A stretch of DNA of 64,000 nucleotides, from the NCBI GenBank assembly GCA_036785705.1, contig JAWUZG010000177.1:496001-560000 (forward strand). The letters are read 5' to 3'. The position numbers were made by a program, and so were the translations under genes. The notes below the pieces were generated by a model, which did no database searches, was not told where the DNA came from, and was given only the letters and a program-made list of their open reading frames with translations. This document shows positions 1-10,347 of this stretch, one piece after another. How positions within the stretch are numbered: position 1 is the first letter of the stretch; every line of letters begins with the position of its first letter. The DNA is from Acanthornis magna (lineage: Eukaryota; Chordata; Aves; Passeriformes; Acanthizidae).

Positions 1-1635
1 TCTTCAGGTCTCACTAAATCATTCCTCATTTATCCATCAGGTTCCGCAGAAGAGGCAGAGATTAAATAACAGCTCCCGAATTGGAACCTTCAGTAAAGAG
101 ATGTGGTGTTTTAAAAGGATTTTATGTAAGGAAAAAACATTTAAATTAGGGAGTAATATTGGTATTTCAGGCACCTTTTTATTTCCTGATTTTTTTTCCT
201 TTTTTTTTTCTTTTAAGGCAATGGACCAATACCGGATCCGCTGATTTTAAAATCCCAAATAATTTTTAGGATTTTAGGTTGAGAGTGCGAAAGCAGCACA
301 GCAATTGCAGTGTTGCTATTACAGACCAGTAATTTAATTATAAAGAATTATAAATGATAAATAGAAATGATTTCAATTTATACCTTTAGTTTCTAGAAAA
401 TTAAGAGAAGACCAAACTCATCACGATTCCCTCTCAGTAAATATTCCTTGATTTTTACACTTAAACACCCTTTAAAATGCTTTTTCTGGAAATTCTTTGA
501 TGCTCAGGACAGGCTCCTGCTCTATCATTTGTGCAAAAAGGAACCCAAAGTATTTGATTTATTTAGGAAATCGTTTGTGTATCAGGAGGAAAAACCCAAT
601 CCCAAACCCATTTCCCACCTCTGACCACTAAAATACCTCAAATCCCAACAAAACCTTCTTTTGGAATAATGAAAGTGAAATGAGGCAATCCTTTGATTTC
701 AAAAGCTGAAAATATCCCATTGGAGCAGAGGAAAGAGACACCCAGATGGGAATCTCACCCCAACCTCCCTGGATTTCCAGAAATAAGGGAAAAAATCCCA
801 AATTATGCTTAAATCATGCCTTGATCAATGCTCATCCTGTCCCTCTTGTTGAAGGGACAGATTAATTTAGTGTTCAATACACTCTGCACCATTAACCAGG
901 ACAAGAATTTTATATATACACCAGAGAATATTCAACAATTCACGCTATTAAGAGATAAAATGTGTTTTCCTTATGCCTTAAAATTTTATTTGTACCATTA
1001 TCAGCAGCTCAGAAAGGACTTTTCTCTTCCTGCTCATGAAAAATCAAAACAAAACACAAAGCAGAAGAAAATCCCTCCACAAATCTAAAAATCACCGCAG
1101 AATAATGTATTTTCTGCAGAATGAAAGAGAAAATGGAGGTTGGGAAAAGTTCTGTATCCTCACTAAAATGATAAATGGACCCTCCTGCCTGGGAGTCCAA
1201 GGGTCACTGTCACTTTGATCCATCAATTACCAGATCTTCATTTAACTCTCTCCAGGACGAATAAAAATTATTTAATTTGACCTTCACCGTTGAGGGCAGA
1301 GTGAAATTCTTCATTTAAATCCTTCCCCTCGTGTGAGCACAATTGTAATGCAAAGTTGGAATCCCATTTTTGGTGCTCCATCAGAGAAAGGGAAATCTAT
1401 TTTTAGGATATTTCCTTATCAACTCTAAATTAGTAAGTGTATACTGAGTGTGCATCCAATTTCTATGCAGCTTATGGTTCCTTTAAATTATCCAAATTCC
1501 AAATTCTCCCAAATTCCCTCCTTTCAACAACCAGAGGAACTGATAGGATCTGTGAGGGAGGAAAGGGAAAATTGGGCATTTTAATGTGGGTAAAAACTCC
1601 TTCAGCTGAAAGGAAAAAAAACAGAAGGAACTCAC
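1..1635 (-). other. CHCHD3: CHCHD3 intron downstream of the 71-bp exon (partial)
   Basis: AT-rich, apparently unique sequence with a mixed T run near 191-213. The splice donor GTGAGT sits at its upper end (1630-1635). I see no exon, CR1 or LTR here. The final CHCHD3 exon, with the cysteine-rich CHCH motif, is not in this stretch. Confidence 0.75.
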
Positions 1636-1706
1636 TTGAACCGAGCTGAGACTTCATCAGCAGCTTTTTGGTATTGCTCGGTGGTGACTTTGTAGAACTG
1701 GGCACT
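1636..1706 (-). CDS. CHCHD3: CHCHD3 (MIC19) internal coding exon, 71 bp
   Basis: Read on the minus strand, this exon encodes SAQFYKVTTEQYQKAADEV, then S-A-R-F and the first two bases of a Lys codon. This matches the segment of vertebrate CHCHD3 that follows LARLEER and precedes the C-terminal CHCH domain (roughly residues 152-175 of the 227-residue human protein). The VTTEQYQKAA core separates it from the paralogue CHCHD6. The acceptor is a long T-rich tract ending CCAG at 1707-1710, and the donor is GTGAGT just below 1636. The exon enters in phase 0 and ends after two bases of a codon. CHCHD3 is a peripheral inner-membrane protein facing the intermembrane space. It is a MICOS subunit that links MIC60 to the outer-membrane SAM complex and maintains cristae junctions. 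This exon is the end of the helical region. The next exon, with the twin CX9C motif, lies beyond position 1. Identification is from recalled family sequence, not an alignment run. Confidence 0.93.
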
Positions 1707-2435
1707 CTGGAAAAAAAAAACAAAAAACAAAATAGATAGAGATTTCAGTTAACAGCATTTACAGACATGCTAATATCTTGTAAATAAAGCTAATGTGGAT
1801 GTTTTATCCATTTAAGTTGTTTAGAAAAAAAACCAAAACCTAACCATAAAATAACAAAGTTTCAGAAATTACTTATTTTAGAGGTGTTTTTTTTTTTTAA
1901 ATAAGTGTGTCGTTACTATGCAGAAGAAATGGTTCTTGGTGAGGAAACTCCAAAGGAACACAGGGTAAGAATCCCAGATTTAGCACAAGGTCTTCCTGGA
2001 GTCTTTGACACTTCTCCATCAGAAATTCAAATCAAAATACGGATTCTTTACTTCTTTGCAGGGCCCTGTTTGTGTTACTCACACACATCTCCCCACAGGT
2101 GATGCTCGAGTCAAACTTCAAAGTCCCACAACAAATTAACTGTGGCTCCACTTTCCCTTTTGCTCTTTTTGCCTTGAAAATGCCTCTCTAAGGAGTTCTT
2201 GCAACGTTCCAAACTCCCAGGTCGCTTCAATCACTTGCTAATTTTAATTTTTAAAGCCAGGAAGCTTCAGAACAGATTTTCACCTCCCCTAAACCCAGGA
2301 ATGGCTTTCTACAAAATCATGAATTTCCAAAGTGCAGGGGAGAGATGCTCATCAAGAAACTGAACTTTTCTTTTTGTAACCTGTGCCATTCCATCCAGTT
2401 CCTGCAAGGGCAAAGAGCTGCACTTAGATTGGATT

Positions 2436-2636
2436 TTAGGAAAAATGTCTTTCCCAAAAGGATTGTCCAGCCTGGCACTGCTGCCTAGGGCAGGGTGGAG
2501 TCCCCCTGGAGGGATTTCAGAGCCCTGTGGATGTGGCACTTGGGGACATGGGGCAGGGGTGGCCTTAGTGCTGGGAATGGTTGGACTCGATGATCTTAAA
2601 GCTCTTTTCCAGCCTGAAGAATTCCGTGATCCTACA
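2436..2636 (+). mobile_element. CR1 LINE fragment, 3' end
   Basis: The CR1 3' region reads toward higher coordinates: GATGTGGCACTTGGGGACAT, then GGTTGGACTCGATGATCTTA and a degraded terminal CCAGCCTGAAGAATTCCGTG. It is 5'-truncated like most avian CR1 copies. The open frames on both strands here are by-products of the element. Confidence 0.8.
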
Positions 2637-2639
2637 GCC

Positions 2640-3082
2640 CAAGACAAATCCCTGCAATGCTGTGATGCCTCACGTCTCAATAACACATCGCTGGCATTTT
2701 TCAGGAGGTTTTTATAGCCTCGGCACAGCTGGACCTGGGCTAGAATAACCAAGGCACCTGGCGGCCCAGCTGGGGGGACAAAGGGAAGGGAAAGCAGCTC
2801 CAAACTTCTCTGAAACCATTTTCCCCTGAACGCTGCTGCAGACAGGTCACGGAGAGGCAGAAAGGTTGAGCTGGCACCTGCAAGAACTCTGGTGTAGCTT
2901 TGAGTGGTCGGCAGCCCAGGGAGCGATGTTAACAAAATCCTCCCAGGCCCACACTGTGTGATGGCATCAAAACGATCCGAGTCCTCATTTTAACAACCTG
3001 GGGCTTCATCCCATGGTTTGGAGTTGTTATTGATAATCAATCGATATTGATTGTGCATCTTGCAAATATTTAACGTGTCTCA
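2640..3082. other. Intronic sequence without recognised features
   Basis: Moderately GC-rich between 2700 and 2950, then AT-rich. No repeat family or exon recognised. Confidence 0.5.
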
Positions 3083-3398
3083 GGCTGGGAGAGATGGAGA
3101 AGGGAAGGTTCTGGGAGAGCTGCGAGCCCCTGGCAGGGCCTGAAGGGCTCCAGGAGAGCTGCAGAGGGACTGGGGACAAGGGCTGCAGGGACAGCACACA
3201 GGGAATGGCTTCAGAATGGAAAAATGGGATCTTGGGAAGGAATTCCTGGCTGGGATGGAATTGCCAGAGCAGCTGTGGCTGCACCTGGATCCCTGCAGTG
3301 TCCAAGGCCAGGCTGGACAGGGCTTGGAGCAGCCTGGGATGGTGAAAGGTGTCCCTTTATAGTCCCTTCCAACCCAAACTATTCCATCACTCCAAACA
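3083..3398 (+). mobile_element. CR1 LINE fragment, 3' end
   Basis: Carries the GC-rich CR1 block found repeatedly in this window: GAGCTGCGAGCCCCTGGCAG, then CTGGATCCCTGCAGTGTCC, GCTTGGAGCAGCCTGGGA and the terminal CCCTTCCAACCCAAACTATT. Plus orientation, 5'-truncated. Part of the middle (the PuGGATTTGGATGG segment) is shortened. Confidence 0.9.
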
Positions 3399-3424
3399 TG
3401 GAATGCCATGACCCAGCCCACAGG

Positions 3425-3864
3425 TGTTGGGGCCTGGGCAGTGGAGGAACTGTAAAAGGTATGAAAGAATAATAGAGAGCACTGTGAAGAGTATGAAAGA
3501 ACAATGAAGGAGCTGTAGAAGGTATAAAAGAACAATGAAAGGACAGTTGCAAACCGCGGAAGCAATAAGAAAAATCCGCTGAAGGGACAAGAGAATGTGG
3601 AAGCAAGTAACAAAATTTTGGGATATTGTAGCAAGTAGTAGTGTTGTTTATGAATGGCTTGTAAACAGTTTACGAACAATAATTATACAATCATTAGAGA
3701 AATTATTTGTGAGAACAAAGCAGCACAGCCAATCATAGGTGTGCATGATCATGGTACGATCACATATACGGAACAAATTATAAAATATAAGTTTTATAAT
3801 AATAAATCAGCTATCAGAACATCACACTGTGTGCTGTAGTCTGTTCCTCGCTCAGATCCCAACA
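3425..3864 (+). mobile_element. Solo LTR of an endogenous retrovirus, ERVK-like by its 6-bp flanks
   Basis: This 440-bp element begins TGTTGGGG and ends CCCAACA, so it has 7-bp inverted termini (TGTTGGG/CCCAACA) and the TG...CA ends of an LTR. It is flanked by CACAGG (3419-3424) and CATAGG (3865-3870), a 6-bp target-site duplication with one mismatch, as expected for ERVK/alpha-beta-retroviral integrases. An AATAAA near 3800 supports plus orientation. Three imperfect copies of a roughly 33-bp motif (GTATGAAAGAA core) lie at 3447-3541. No retroviral gene is present, so it is best read as a solo LTR left by recombination. Confidence 0.78.
3447..3541. repeat. Three imperfect ~33-bp repeats inside the LTR
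   Basis: Successive variants of CTGTAAAAGGTATGAAAGAA followed by AATAATAGAG or ACAATGAAGG. They lie in the U3 part of the LTR, where repeated enhancer motifs are common. A function here is not shown. Confidence 0.6.
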
Positions 3865-3870
3865 CATAGG

Positions 3871-5190
3871 AAGCACCATTCCCATTTTAATTTTGGGTAA
3901 AATAAAGCAGTTTCGCTTAAGACATTGATGTATGGGAAAGCAATATGATGAAAACATTTTTAGGGGGGAAAAAATTGCAAAGCCTGTAAGTGGAGAGATC
4001 AGTGTTCCATAAAAGTCACAGATGACACAGGTCTGTGGTCACGGGGTGAGCAAACATGTCCTGAGGAATATTTATCACATTGTGAGCAACACAGGTAACA
4101 GAGCCCAATCCTGCAAAAACACTTCTAGAAATTCAAAAAGAGGCAGCACCAACTAGAAAAAAAAATTAAAAGAAAAACATTTTTCCTTCCCTCTTAAGGA
4201 TTTCATCTTCCAAGCTTCTTCCTCATGAATTAGAATCTTGAAACATACCGAAATAAATGTACCGAAATCAGTGAATAAAATGCCAGCTCCACGCAGGGGT
4301 AAAATTGTACTGCAGGGCTAATATTTTCCCACAAATGATAACAAATTGGGTGAGAGGCACTGCAGGCAAAGGTCAGGCCCAGCTCAGCAGGAGCACAAAG
4401 CTCCGCCGCACTCCCCACTCGCAGACCCACTCCTAATCCTTCATTTGCACCGAAATCGAGCTTTCCACGCTCGGAACCGGCGCTCATTTATTTTTTCATA
4501 AATCATCGTTGGGCGGCGAGCAAATGAAAGTGGAATTCTCCTCACCCCAGTGAGCCCCTGGCACTCAGCAATCCCAGCTGCCCAATGACAGCACGGCCAG
4601 AGCTGGCTGGGATGGGGACGGGATCGATGGGTTTGGGATTATCCCGCGAGGGGTGAGCGTGGCCGGGGCAGGGCTGAGATGATGAATCGCTCTCCATCAC
4701 CCCCTGGCTCCTCCCAGGCCAACATTTACCAGGATCTTATCTGGGCTGCCATTTATCTTTCTTTGGCCTGGTCAATAAAGATGAACACAACAGTTGTAAG
4801 GATCGATTGCAATTTTTTATCATTTTCAAGCATGAAGGAGCATTTCTGACATAAAAACAATATTCGGAGTGAGCTTGTTCTACTTTTTAATTGCAGCTCA
4901 AGTGATCAACTGAGCTGCTACGGATGCCAAGAAGTTTTAATCCCACAGTAGACCCAAGCTATCAAGAAACCATTTGTTATCTTAGGCGAAGTGTGCTGTG
5001 TTTGTTGCCTTTGAAATTCTCTTTCAGAGATAAACTCTCCATAATCCAGAGATGAAGTTTCATTTTCCAAGTCTTCCCTAATCCTCAGGATAAAAGTGCT
5101 GTGGTCATTTCCCTAAATACAGATTAAAAATGGTGCTGTAACATGATTTCCTTATCTCTAGGTAAAGACACACATTTATTATTCCCATCC
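3871..5190. other. Unique intron with a CpG-richer patch
   Basis: Mostly AT-rich. The patch at about 4380-4690 has many CpGs in short order (CTCCGCCGC, AACCGGCGC, GGGCGGCGAG, ATCCCGCGAGG) unlike its surroundings. No repeat family or exon recognised. Confidence 0.45.
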
Positions 5191-5298
5191 TGGGAATGTC
5201 CAAGGCTTGGAGCAGCCTGGGACATTGGAAGGCATCCCTGCCATGGCAGAGGGTGGCACTGGATGGTTTCTAAGTCCCATTCCAACCCAAATCCAGTG
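5191..5298 (+). mobile_element. CR1 LINE fragment, 3' end
   Basis: Short 3' tail with GCTTGGAGCAGCCTGGGACA, GGTGGCACTGGATGG and terminal CCATTCCAACCCAAATCCAG. Plus orientation. Confidence 0.85.
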
Positions 5299-6574
5299 GT
5301 TTTGGCCCAAAGGTAATGATCACATTGCAATGAAATCGAGTAACAAGTGGTGCCTTTTCCAGAGCCAAACTGAGAGAAACAGAGGCTGAAAGAAAAGTTA
5401 AAGAGAACTTCAATTTTCGTTCTAAATCCATCCGATTTGCCCTGATACACACACAGAGCCAGAGAAAATATAAATAATGCCATGAGTCAGGAAGAGAAAA
5501 AGAGATCTGAGCACGGGTGGAAGTGTTCTCACCACGTTTGCCACTGAAATAATTTCCCCCGAACAGAAGTGGGAGCAGAAGCTTCTTAAAGCTGGAGGAA
5601 TAAGAGAAAAATTATTTCTCCTGACGGCTCTGATTTCAAAGATATGTGGAAGAAAATAAATTCCTGGAGCCCCTCAGAAGGTCACTGTTTTGTCTGCATG
5701 GGCGACCTCAAAGCACAAGTACAGGTTTTACTCTCGGCTGAAAATCTTCAGATTTGCAGCCAGGGAAAGTTCTGAAAGATCCTGTGTCATCCAAGCTGAT
5801 AAAAGATTATCAAAAGAACCAGGAGAACTTGAGATCCCTCATTTAATTTTGCCAGAGATGCTTCACCTATATGCACTGTTTTACTAAAAATGTGGTGGAA
5901 ATGTTTTTACTGCAGACAGACCACGGCTTATTTTGGCATTGAATTTCTGCTTTTAAGCCCCTCGGCTCTTAAAGCCCTGAAGAGATTCATTAGGAGAGTT
6001 ACATTCATGCAATCTATTTAATTTTTTTAAAAATTAAATAAGTTACGTAGTTACCAGCTGATTTGACAAAGGAAAAAAAAGACATTTGACTTCCACACAA
6101 AAGAGACAAATCTGCCCTTTGCTTCACGTTAGGGCTGTGAAAGACAAAAATGAGCCCAGCTTGACTCCAGCTCAGCTCAGCACCTGCTCCACCCACCAAA
6201 GGAACCAAGAGCTTGGGCTGTTTGGCACCTTTGAGAATCAGGGGAGAATTTTTAATTTAAAGACTTCTCTTTCCTTCTCATCCTCCCCCACAGAAAGACT
6301 CAAAGCGTCGGCAGGCAAAGATTATCCTGTTCACCGAATGGCAAATTGGGAAGTTTTCTCTGCCTCTTTTGAATCCATTTCTGCTGCAGTTAAGCTTCTT
6401 TTCTCCTTTAATTGCACTTCTGGCCATTTCATCTCGGGATCTTTAATGAAGCCGTTTGTGGATAATAGGAAACATTTTGTTTTAATCATCCTGTTGACAC
6501 AGAGCCTGAGATCTGAGCAGCCTCCATTTCCAAAGGCACAAGAAAGTTGTTTCACCTCTTTTAATCTCAACTCG
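5299..6574. other. Unique AT-rich intron
   Basis: No repeat family, exon or RNA gene recognised. The 298-aa open frame that starts at 6086 runs through this stretch into CR1 and LTR sequence and is not supported as a gene. Confidence 0.5.
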
Positions 6575-6873
6575 AGACTGTCCCAGGTTGCTCCAAGCCT
6601 TGTCCAGCCTGGCTTGGGACACTGCAGGGATCCAGGGGAATCTGGGAATTCCATCCCAGCCAGGAATTCCTTCCCAACATCCCATCCAAATCTCCCTTTT
6701 TCCATTTTGAAGCCATTCCCTGTGTGCTGTCCCTGCAGCCCTTGTCCCCAGTCCCTCTGCAGCTCTCCTGGAGCCCTTCAGGCCCTGCCAGGGGCTCGCA
6801 GCTCTCCCTGTGTCCTTCCCTTCTCCAGGGAACATTCCCAGCTCTCCCAGCCTGGCTCCAGAGCAGCTCCAGG
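6575..6873 (-). mobile_element. CR1 LINE fragment, left part of a copy split by an LTR
   Basis: Minus-oriented CR1: CTGTCCCAGGTTGCTCCAAG, then GGACACTGCAGGGATCCAGG, CCCTTGTCCCCAGTCCCTCT and GGAACATTCCCAGCTCTCCC, up to GAGCAGCTCCAGG. It lacks the extreme 3' end at its left. The element continues after the inserted LTR at 7315 with CAGGGCCTCCTCTGGA, matching the uninterrupted copy at 14410-14430. Confidence 0.88.
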
Positions 6874-7314
6874 TGAAAGGAATAAGGGAGTGTCTTTACA
6901 AACAAACTGCTGGGAAGGTAAAACCCTTACTGAGAGAGAGAAGAAACAGTGGAAGGATTTCCATAGGAATTCCACCGACTGACTCCCCCAAGACTGTGGT
7001 AATAAACTACAGGAGCAGAGACAGAAGGAAAAGAAGAAAGGGGGGATTTGTATTATTTGTCTAAAATAGGAGAAATGTATATTACTTTTGTCTGCTTTTT
7101 CTGTACCTCTCGAGTACCTCAGCCTATGGGGAAAGAGAGAGGGAACTGCGGCTGGGAAATTCGGATAAAAAGAGGCTGAGTCCTCTAGCAATGCGAGAGA
7201 CCCCATGGGAAATGGCCATGAGCTCTGCCTTTATTCATTAATAAAGTCACAGGACTGCTCTGTCTCCTTTTTGGACATAAACCTCTGGGGTTTGTGGATT
7301 CATTTTTCCTGACA
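6874..7314 (+). mobile_element. Solo LTR (ERV1-like) inserted in CR1, 4-bp target duplication
   Basis: This 441-bp element begins TGAAAGGAATAAGG and ends TTTTCCTGACA. It is flanked by CAGG at 6870-6873 and again at 7315-7318. Removing it and one CAGG restores the CR1 sequence GCTCCAGGGCCTCCTCTGG seen intact at 14410-14430, so the boundaries are secure. A TATA-like GGATAAAAAGAGG near 7160 and AATAAAG near 7241 give plus orientation. A 4-bp duplication is typical of class I (gamma-like) retroviruses. No internal retroviral genes are present. Confidence 0.85.
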
Positions 7315-7336
7315 CAGGGCCTCCTCTGGACTACAA
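7315..7336 (-). mobile_element. CR1 LINE fragment, right part of the split copy
   Basis: Begins with the duplicated CAGG and continues GGCCTCCTCTGGA, then diverges. It is the 5' side of the minus-oriented CR1 whose main part is 6575-6873. Confidence 0.75.
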
Positions 7337-8571
7337 AGAAAAAAGCAAAATTAGAAGAAATAAACTTAAAACCTCCAGTCGTGTTTCATCTTTGAAACTG
7401 CCACAAAGAGCACCAAGTGAACATGGAGAGGAGGAATTAGGGAAGACGAGAGAACAAAAACAGAATAAAACCATCAACTGTTCCGTGCTTCCAGCCCAGT
7501 TCCAAATGACATTAAATTACACTTTATAAATATGACCATTCTGATGGCATTTTCATTTGAATTTAAAGCCTCTATTTGTCTCTGAATTGATTTTAATAAG
7601 CTATGGAAAACCAAGCATTTAACATCAGACAGCCTCCCAAGTAACACTGCATCTTCATTCTGCCTCCAAATGATCTATGGATGAGGGAATTTCTTCTGAA
7701 ATGTCAGCAGATCAGGCCTGTGCTTGAATTTTTAGATGAGTTATTTTTTATACAAGTTCTGACTGCTCTCATCTGATCCAGCTGCTCGAGTCAGTCAATT
7801 GCCGCTGTTTTTATTCCAGAGATGAAACTAAGGATGTCCAAATCTGCATTCAGGGATCTGACAAAACGCTCAAAAATTGTTTTTCCATCTTGTTAGGAGC
7901 TCTTTTTGGATGGGGGGACTGATTGGCCTCACTGGGGCTGTCATTAGAACCCTCTGGGAGGAGGAGAAAGTTCTCAGGACCTGCCAAAGGGCTGAAAATG
8001 AGGATTTTATGGGATCCATCCCAATGGAGAATCTTTTCATGAAAAAAATGGTAATTTCCCCAAACAAAGCAGTTTTGCAATCCTGAATTGCAGGTGCCTT
8101 CAGAGGAGGAGCCAACACATCCCTTTGACCACAATTCAGGCCAACTCAGAGGTAAAGGTGAATGGGCAGTTCAGGGGATGAGCTTTTACAGCAGAGGAGA
8201 ACTTTTTGATGTGCAGGAAGTGGGAGGAGGAGCTGCGAGGCAGGGAGGTGGAATTCAAACTGGAACAGAAGCCCTCAAAATAAAAAAAAAAGAAGCTAAG
8301 GAAGTAACCTGGGATCCTAGACTGAGCCTAAGAGGACACACAGATCAGGAAGGTAAAGCTAAGCCAATTATCAGCATTTGTCCAGAGCTCTTTATTTCCT
8401 GCACTGGCTCAAATTCAAGTGCAGTTCCCTCTGTTCTGTCTTTAGGAAATCTCCTCTGTCCCTTGAGTTCTGGAAGGATTTGGACCCCCAAAATCCCTGT
8501 TCCTACAGAGCGATAAACCCCAAAGGTATCCAAAGCTGTTGAAGATGCCCCAGCCCTACCCAAACAAAACC
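7337..8571. other. Unique AT-rich intron
   Basis: No mobile element recognised. The section around 7500-7830 (AAATTACACTTTATAAATAT, TTGATTTTAATAAGC) has the low-repeat, AT-rich look of conserved noncoding DNA, but conservation cannot be judged from one sequence. Confidence 0.4.
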
Positions 8572-8672
8572 CTGCTCCAGTGGAAGGTGGGAAGGGGTCC
8601 CTGCCCATGGCAGGCTGGAATAAAATGATGTTTGATTTCCCTCCCAGCCCAAACCATTCTGTGATCCCATGA
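8572..8672 (+). mobile_element. CR1 LINE fragment, 3' end, degraded
   Basis: GTCCCTGCCCATGGCAGGCTGG and terminal CCTCCCAGCCCAAACCATTC with TGTGATCCCATGA. Plus orientation and diverged, probably an older copy. Confidence 0.75.
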
Positions 8673-9596
8673 AACTAAGGAGCACATCCTGCAGGGGGAA
8701 AATTCGCTTCCCAGCAGTGCTTGCTTGATTCCGTGATGGGAGTTTGTCAAGGATTTCAGTGATATTCAAAGATGTCAAAGATATTCAGTGCCCAGCAAAT
8801 ACTTAACTCAGTTATGAGCAGAAAATGGGGGGAAAGAGAGCATTTTTTTGACCTTTTCTTTTGAATTTCCAACTCTGTTTTCAGGCACCACTAACTAATG
8901 CCTTTAACTGCAACTATTAATGGCTCTGAAGTTTCTCCCCAGCCATGCTTCACTTCACTTTTCTGCCCTGCTACAACATCGATCTCTAATTTGTTAACAC
9001 TCAGAGCTGCCAAAGAAAATGAAAACCTTTGTGAAAAGGACAAATCTATTCAAAGTTCTTACAGCTATTCAGCCAAGTAGCTAATCTGCATGTAATTGTA
9101 GTCCTGGTGTTCATACAAATGTGCTCAGCCTTGGAGATGCACCTGAAAATGCACAACTGTTTTTATGGCCCCGACTGATGACAAGAAGCCTCATTTAAAT
9201 TATTCCCATTTACAATTTGGCTTCTCAGCTCAGCCCTGTCACTTCTCCGTGTTTTAAATTCTTCCCTAAGGAACCAGTGGGGTTATTTGTCGGTGTCCTA
9301 AAGCAGGCTTTGCCCCCCAAAATGAACGGGGTACATCTTTGAGGTGCACAGGAATGGGAATTGCTGCTGCCAGGGGTGATGCCCAAAAAATGTAAATTGG
9401 GAAATCCCTTCTTTTGGTGGCATTGGGTATAGACAGAAGCACGGGAATAAGGAGTTTAGATTTCCATTGTTGGTGGTTTTTATGGAATCGATTTTTAAAT
9501 ACTGGTCCAACAAGCCACTTCTGCAAAGCAAAAAGCACACCAGAGGGAAGTGCATCAGCTCACAAGCAAACCTGGAACAGCAAGTCCTGAATCCCA
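8673..9596. other. Intronic sequence without recognised features
   Basis: AT-rich and apparently unique. No exon, RNA gene or repeat family recognised. Confidence 0.45.
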
Positions 9597-9722
9597 AAAT
9601 TCTGGAATGGTTTGGGATGGAATGGACCTTCAAGATTCTCCAGTTCCAATCTCCTGCCAAGGCAGGGACACCTCCCACCAGAGCAGGGACACCTCCCACC
9701 AGAGCAGGATGCCAGGGTCCCA
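9597..9722 (-). mobile_element. CR1 LINE fragment with internal 21-bp duplication
   Basis: Minus-oriented 3' end: CTGGAATGGTTTGGGATGGA, CCTTCAAGATTCTCCAGTTC and CTGCCAAGGCAGGGACACCT. The motif GCAGGGACACCTCCCACCAGA occurs twice in direct tandem, at 9662 and 9683. Confidence 0.82.
9662..9709. repeat. 21-bp tandem duplication in CR1
   Basis: Two exact copies start at 9662 and 9683, and a partial third starts at 9704 (GCAGGAT). This is local slippage inside the CR1 fragment. Confidence 0.85.
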
Positions 9723-10046
9723 CCCCAGAATGGCTGTGACTTCCAGGGATATATTCCAGGGGTTTATTCCAAGGCACAGAGCTGTCCATTCCGTACGTAT
9801 CATTTAAAAACATACAGCTTTGTATGGCAGCACAATGCCAACTCAGCCTCAATCTTCCATCCCGTTCCCGCACAGCTCAGCTCATCCTGCACAAAGCCCT
9901 GAGGTGTTGGAAACTCAAGGGAATGCAGTTTGGGGTCACCCACAGAGCTGTTCTGGCAAAACTTCAGCAGGGACAGCGCTGAGTCCAGGGCAGCTCTTCC
10001 ATGGTCTCCAGGAGCCGTGATTTTCAGAGGAAGTCTCAAAGTCAGA

Positions 10047-10345
10047 GAAAAAAACGGGGAAAATCCCTTTAACCACGTTTAACCACACCTTGTTTCCAAC
10101 TCATTTCGGTCAGAGAAATACTGAGAAAATACTCTGGGAGAGTAGAGAGATATCCTCTCAGAGAAATACTCTGGGAAAATCTCTTTAACCACATTTAACC
10201 ACCAGTTTCCAACTCGTTTCGGTCAGGGAAATACTGAGAAAATACTCTGGGAGAGTAGAGAGATATACTCTCAGAGAAATACTCTGGGAAAATCTCTTTA
10301 GCCACATTTAACCACACCTTGTTTCCAACTCATTTTGGTCAGAGC
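10047..10345. repeat. ~115-bp tandem repeat, about 2.6 copies
   Basis: TTTCCAACTC(A/G)TTT(C/T)GGTCAG recurs at about 10093, 10206 and 10322. Between them AAATACTGAGAAAATACTCT and GGGAGAGTAGAGAGATAT are repeated. Copies differ by few substitutions. The unit is not CR1. Confidence 0.88.
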
Positions 10346-10347
10346 TC

